Source: Tenacibaculum caenipelagi
GTDB taxonomy: Bacteria; Bacteroidota; Bacteroidia; Flavobacteriales; Flavobacteriaceae
Direction of reading: 5' to 3'
Length of the DNA: 64,000 nucleotides
Assembly: GCF_004363005.1 (NCBI RefSeq)
Contig: NZ_SNYH01000001.1
Location: 124,001 to 188,000, forward strand
In this document: positions 63,401 through 64,000 of the stretch, in pieces
Numbering within the stretch: the first letter of the stretch is position 1
Layout: every line of letters begins with the position of its first letter
Translations under genes and position numbers: made by a program
Notes under the pieces: model-generated
What the model was told of the DNA's origin: nothing
The model's database searches: none
Seen by the model: the letters and a program-made list of their open reading frames with translations, nothing else

Positions 63401-64000
63401 ACTATAAGTATCGAAACCGTCTCCTGCTGTTAATTCTACACTACCACCACAAAGTACTTCTGTTCTTCTGAAATCACAAGCATCAATATCAACTAAAAAG
63501 TTTGACGATCCAACTATACCGAAATCACAATCATCAAAACCTGAGTAACTTGGTTCGTTATCTATTGATGAACCTCCTCTAACTCCATCATATCTAGCAA
63601 ATGCTTGGTTTTGAATAAGATTAGAACAAACATCACGTAATTGATTACAATCAGAAACCACTTGTACATGCAAACGAATATTGTATTTTGCTCCACCTTC
63701 TAGTACCATACCATCTGGAATAGCAAACTCTACTTCAGCTCTAAAACCATTAGCTACTGAAGGAGCTTCATAATCATTTATTGTTACTCCTGCTGGTAAA
63801 TCTATATCAAAACGGGTACCATTATACACAGTACCTCCAGTTACAGTTTCTAGTAAATCTACATTTTTAGGTAATCTATCCGTTATAATTGTATTCGTTG
63901 CATCATCCGTACCAACATTCTGATAACTGATATCATACCATAACTCGCTCCCTAAGGTAACAGGGGTTCCTTGAACATCATTTCCTGAACTATCAACTAC
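51482..64000 (-). CDS. sprB: Giant SprB-like gliding adhesin with type B T9SS signal, 5' end outside window
   Basis: The frame stays open to the window edge and codes 4172 residues here; the N-terminus is missing. The visible start has a DUF11-like segment ('GSELWYDISYQNVGTDDA'). The rest is a long series of SprB-type repeats of about 80 residues, each with a C.G...G.I strand, a Y.YS.DG strand, 'GLxxGxYTIxVxD' and a closing GC; by length there are about 50. The C-terminus is a gliding-motility-associated type B sorting domain: 'FVPNLFTPDGDGINDYWYP', 'VYIYDRYARNIADFKG', 'GWDGTYEGTPLPSGDYWYT'. It should be secreted by the type IX system and moved along the cell surface to drive gliding. SprF lies directly downstream. 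Confidence 0.93.
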   Translation of the reverse strand, partial: VVDSSGNDVQGTPVTLGSELWYDISYQNVGTDDATNTIITDRLPKNVDLLETVTGGTVYNGTRFDIDLPAGVTINDYEAPSVANGFRAEVEFAIPDGMVLEGGAKYNIRLHVQVVSDCNQLRDVCSNLIQNQAFARYDGVRGGSSIDNEPSYSGFDDCDFGIVGSSNFLVDIDACDFRRTEVLCGGSVELTAGDGFDTYSWKDEKGNNLGSTQSITVASAGTYTVTKTTTLGCLTKPEIIEVISFANVSNPLDSPFSDRFNTACTSNTTELAEVYLCGDGNSTRDITLPFAGSSTTVEWFKLNGDGGCGYDYETNNCAPTDTGCSWTSLGTDLTQSFSEVGAYKLEVLYNGICPRTYYFNVFRNTLSPTIVSKDIICGADGSIVINGVPNGYEYSLSGNGTTTPFQTSNSFAITQPGTYTVTIRLAGSSDTACSYVTENISIQELDINLNVLTNIDACGGLSELVVQIENVPGGYSYEIRKDNVYMTGSNGYISSNDQRYTITESGAYEILVTTEDGCSANETRVITIPDPVTLSAVTTKNITCKDGSSPGIITLTPGGGTAPYEFAVISINGTSVADADKVYFTDTTYEVTMGNEGTYVFELRDDNNCTITAEATVVVEPELVFTATPTHVLCNGDSSGSIAVNLVSGSISGYTLAYSIDGLSTTNNTGLFTGLAAGDYTIDVVASASTYQCAYQLTTTITEPPALSAEVVKERDYNCGAGGKVRFFNETGGTGAYEYGFGAVDSSGNVTSITYYSFDDNGSAEAVFNSLVPGTYRFYIRDENGCVYEIPDDIIILDSPQAPQLVPNITYNCDGTGNVVLGPASEIKNNFDYSLDDGPTTNINNFPNLAPGPHKILVYYKGQDCSTLVNFVIEENQAFTADVDAWTNITCNGDTDGTITISAANYGTFYQYSLNGGTWSGALTSSPHTITGLDNGTYSIQVRSNVNAVGDCLVTIPNDVVLTEPDVVTVTAQITKEITCNPATGATITVTNTDGGNGAPYTHELLNSSGNPVPFTNVPAGDYTVVATDSKGCVSEPYPIRVEPIIALDFDINPVICYNGSNGTLTVNVSSGNGDYSYMIDGVTSWQTTNVFNNLTDGTYDVIVRDGKGCELTKSATILPQVTATITTVSATCNPGQIQITPSGGDGNYVYVVDNGGTQTTYNSSSISVPAGTYMVYVRDKNGGANYCEFTDTVTVNQIADPTISASAVLPKCNGQTGTINATVASGTPPYTVTVTGPTTPAAQSGNNTSYSFTGLTAGNYTITVTDAEGCPASTTTLITVPTALTGGSAAATDLMCSTSGTILGTITFTAPTGGTPNYLYFYKLTSDTNYTQAGSTTVTNLDPGTYDTRVVDANGCILDLNQVTIADLPTEPTLASSIAYNCDGTGNIDVVVTPLDPSYIYTLDGGTPQTGNNVFTNIAVGPHTISVEYGSNCTTDITVNVEPDQEFTAAITGSSKTCIGSNDGTITVEASFPSSAPTSFEYNANGSGWQAAGTNPFTITGLPVGLNTIEVRPNSVSPAACVITLQETLVDPTPIVVTAPITKEVTCTPATGATITPDASGGNGPTYTYELFDASNISVSTTSPFTNIPAGSYTVVATDRLGCTESVAVTVDPIVTVTFDAVPQCYDGTNGQIDVTVNSGNGDYTFSLNGTTWQTPTPLTSNTYTFSGLSSGNYTVYVQDGRGCTENMAVTINPQLFATAIPTNASCNPTGEILINPTGGSGSGYEASVVTNGSPAGGYVPIDNPINNPVTGLAAGTYDVYVRDDAGCEYVIQDIVINSVPPLEITATVNEPTCNGDTGSIDVAIVANTGEAPYTITISDSGGGYTNTINNFVGSSISFDNLAVETYTITITDALGCIDTEDNLTLTDPPALVMDIESVLPAGCIVDPTQTGFNFINIDPNDYLPNTLQYSLDNGVTWTDFTDGQIRGLNSGDVVHPVLQTIDGSGTTLCLIAYGPYEIPYNVTGLIVNPIIDTGDCTVGLTVTVEAVNGTAPFMFAINSPSSGWLPADALNNGTLNDPDRTRTFTGLTPGVDYDFFVMDGNGCIEMNNENIYADFTPTVLITGTVNNQACFGANSGQITYSIDNTSGDLSNDFTWTLYKRDANNEGVAVAGYTNIAQTGFADIVVTGLAPGTYYIVLSNTGGVACEFGAQDVEVIEGTEISGQVTKVRDITCSVDGLVRIENVVGGFPGYTYTFNVTNGTGVLSGNTITVAAGTVTGSPVTVEAFVEDTNGCGPVSLGTVNLSLSPSPNIVSALAASCDVNKTITINVNNGTAPYSYSIDGGTTFTSPTTSTTYVAEGLTPGSYDIVVRDANGCTDTTTGIIVNPDVDFNLSVSQNATCVPGNDGEVLINVTSGTGGNYNYSFDTGAAGTITSPGTTATVGSLAPGVHSVTVTDVTSGCSVIKSITVQDPVNPSFSFIAENSLCSGSNSGIITLTAVDNGILPVTYTISPVAGTYDGDSTFTNLPPGTYTVTGTAANGCTTPVSNIVIDEYAPIAPSTPTVTEFACTTGNTVNVATVELPTGTTGGSGTYTRVVFTYTPADGSAVETLDSNNFTFTTSNTAGGTVNIDVYDDKGCLGTTSATIAPFDALSNPIVTLDTAITCSAGADITVTYTSTLGSAANITIEGINGNAYAAVTQNGVTSGDFDNLPTGDYQITIAHPTTGCELVTYYIVDEEPVFDLLITDVMNESCRENDDGSVLMSFSASTPYLGQYDYVVYDASDDSIYRTVTGQTGDSPIANLDANPGTSRTYYVIVTMTSTPNCQARTPNFTIYQPAESLLVSAVVDPLVSCTNASDAAITATATGGWGNYEYQLELQSTPGVAYGGFTYSSNNIFEGIPSGDYRVRVIDGNGCPRSTTVTIVNPTPVTFNVTENDNVCDTSVGGSITVNAAGGTGTYTYTLSNAGGVVETQILNATTYTFTNLPADDYTVNVVDSNGCDAGTPTDVTINPDVNFSLVETKKVDCSASPDGVVTVDLVNWTSGTSNYQYDVVGSVDGALVTGGTVASDPFTITIPSANTTPQTYTITVRDLDATPVCDVSKDIVIQPEIRPVFTAIATVNNICNGSADGEITVLPTDNGILPLTYTISPDPNSASGVSSNTSVVFDSLPAGTYTITAQGTNGCTTDVSVTITENPVIDISNAVSVSQFNCTVGNTTNNAVITVDPNAITGGTGNYVRVVFANGATILQDRSSFTYTSNDIAGGTYTVSVYDENNNCFDSEDVVIDPFTPMTDATITVDKAIDCSTGENITVKVNPDIANAVYTITGATTGTTSSQTVPVATDSAVFTNLPADNYTIEILNPVTGCILKAYHTVDPAPVFDILVTNIQRACFGGTGGVDISFDPVNPYTDIYNYEVFTLAGASVGTGSGTGGTPTTITGLVPGEYYVVVTMPNTPFCTVQTVNFEIAQPDNDLTLSSQLTYLKCTPANSGAVNLTANGGWSGYQYELVNNTTGATVQSFNNNAIITGLVAGDYTATVRDVNGCTETTTFTLEPGVTITGNYQVTPNVCEGEYSATIEAINVAGGQTQDPNLAYTYVLEYPDGTRTASQSSPIFANLPAGSGYSIIVADGYSCDGLIGPIDIVDPIKVVASAEIIGDITCNDPQAVVEVTGAGGTGPYMYSMDGVTFGNTNTFNVDAGTYLFYVRDTELCVSEPTTVTVGAYVPLVATLNTESAFITCNGDSNGVLSAEVQGGFANYEYQLLDGNDTPIDGTWQASNIFSGLDVGTYKIRVRSTNRFGVVCTAVTGAYTITEPLPLQADVIPTAVTCFGGSDGTITVNAQGGNNDYEFNIVSDPSSPEFPETKFVKNNVFENLSAGVYWITVKDVVGCILAPIRVEVTQPEEFTASLTGVNEQTCIDDPTPTITLDVQGGTQPYYVSINNVELPTPYTSNTIVLGAGENIQGGTFYYITVRDEAGCNPAAPITLTTAEPVDLQLTVDFEYTCPTGNVIMAIVDEAYRNDVSYTLYDGNGSPVTTNATGEFIDVPAGNGYTVTATHTITSCSESSTSSPISIVDYQPLEMTIDDSVKNTLIANASFGLPPYEYSVDGGDFGPENEFLVLQTKDYTITVRDARGCEVTLTVRGEYISIFVPNLFTPDGDGINDYWYPREVEDYHEIRVYIYDRYARNIADFKGVIEGWDGTYEGTPLPSGDYWYTINFKELSGQEKKIMGHFTLYR
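53520..57260 (-). repeat. Two tandem super-repeats of about 1.9 kb in sprB
   Basis: Blocks of about 620-635 residues repeat in order. Pairs of landmarks at matching positions are 'VNPDVDFNLSV'/'INPDVNFSLVE', 'DNGILPVTYTISP'/'DNGILPLTYTISP', 'VYDDKGCLGTT'/'VYDENNNCFDS' and 'CQARTPNFTIYQP'/'CTVQTVNFEIAQP', spaced about 1.87-1.91 kb. Boundaries are approximate. Confidence 0.75.
58370..61620 (-). repeat. Second pair of super-repeats, about 1.7 kb, in sprB
   Basis: Blocks of about 570 residues repeat in order: 'ITYNCDGTGNVVLG'/'IAYNCDGTGNIDVV', 'ITKEITCNPATGATIT'/'ITKEVTCTPATGATIT' and 'VRDGKGCELTKSATILPQ'/'VQDGRGCTENMAVTINPQ', spaced about 1.70-1.73 kb. This is a different block from the 1.9 kb pair. 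Boundaries are approximate. Confidence 0.75.

Noticed and set aside
51482..64000. Regular repeats suggesting a CRISPR array or tandem-repeat DNA
   Set aside because: The repeats are about 240 bases, diverged at DNA level and in one continuous frame; they are protein repeats of an adhesin.

Overview
The window looks like chromosomal DNA of a low-GC marine member of the Flavobacteriaceae (Tenacibaculum/Polaribacter-like; the genus is inference). The grounds are AT-rich DNA, promoters with the Bacteroidetes -7 box TAnnTTTG rather than TATAAT, A-rich leaders without Shine-Dalgarno sites, many short lipoproteins with a Cys at position 17-23, DUF families typical of the phylum, and a giant SprB-type gliding adhesin with its SprF partner. 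No rRNA, tRNA, CRISPR array, transposase or integrase was seen. No gene-free stretch exceeds about 300 bases; the larger gaps hold terminators, promoters or gene relics.

Layout. 1-3.3 kb: a truncated oligopeptidase B, YbaB and small membrane proteins. 3.6-7.9 kb: a large SF1 helicase and ornithine aminotransferase (rocD). 8.1-12.0 kb: envelope lipoproteins, an RlmD-like methyltransferase and a coupled DUF6452/DUF6048 pair. 12.1-16.4 kb: a 2OG oxygenase/SUI1 pair, then a tight operon of DUF1835 protein, uridine-phosphorylase-like enzyme and cytosolic PBP2-fold protein, followed by a 56-residue lipoprotein. 16.6-21.8 kb: pcm, two dehydrogenases, and a metallo-hydrolase/HxlR cassette sitting between two copies of the 3' end of the hydroxyacyl-CoA dehydrogenase gene. 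21.8-28.0 kb (minus): SDR, Crp/Fnr regulator, SnoaL-like lipoprotein, MoxR ATPase, and a periplasmic foldase cluster of three SurA/PpiD-like proteins behind a DUF493 gene. 28.1-32.0 kb: ATPase-recQ-fmt operon and HU. 32.1-34.2 kb: a secreted 22-residue-repeat protein, a DUF4242 protein and a FecR-domain lipoprotein. 34.3-38.4 kb: a duplicated MarR/serine-hydrolase cassette in which the two copies have decayed in complementary ways. 38.4-50.5 kb: housekeeping genes (rlmL-like, ZIP and CDF metal transporters, HerA-like ATPase, queE, accA, lptG-like, tgt, RluB/RluF-like synthase). 50.5-64 kb (minus): SprF and the C-terminal 4172 residues of a giant SprB-like adhesin that runs off the window.

How genes work together. 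QueE (start of the 7-deazaguanine branch) and Tgt (insertion into tRNA) belong to one queuosine pathway and carry the same TATCTTTG box close to the ATG. The SurA-like proteins probably chaperone outer-membrane and secreted proteins. SprB is exported by the type IX secretion system through a type B C-terminal signal that needs its PorP/SprF partner.

The most unusual structure is the pair of accessory cassettes (about 19.4-20.9 kb and 34.3-38.4 kb). Each carries a regulator and hydrolase genes, and each is flanked by a duplicated gene tail plus terminator of a neighbouring core gene. The best candidate for an undescribed biochemical system is the three-gene operon at 13534-16209.
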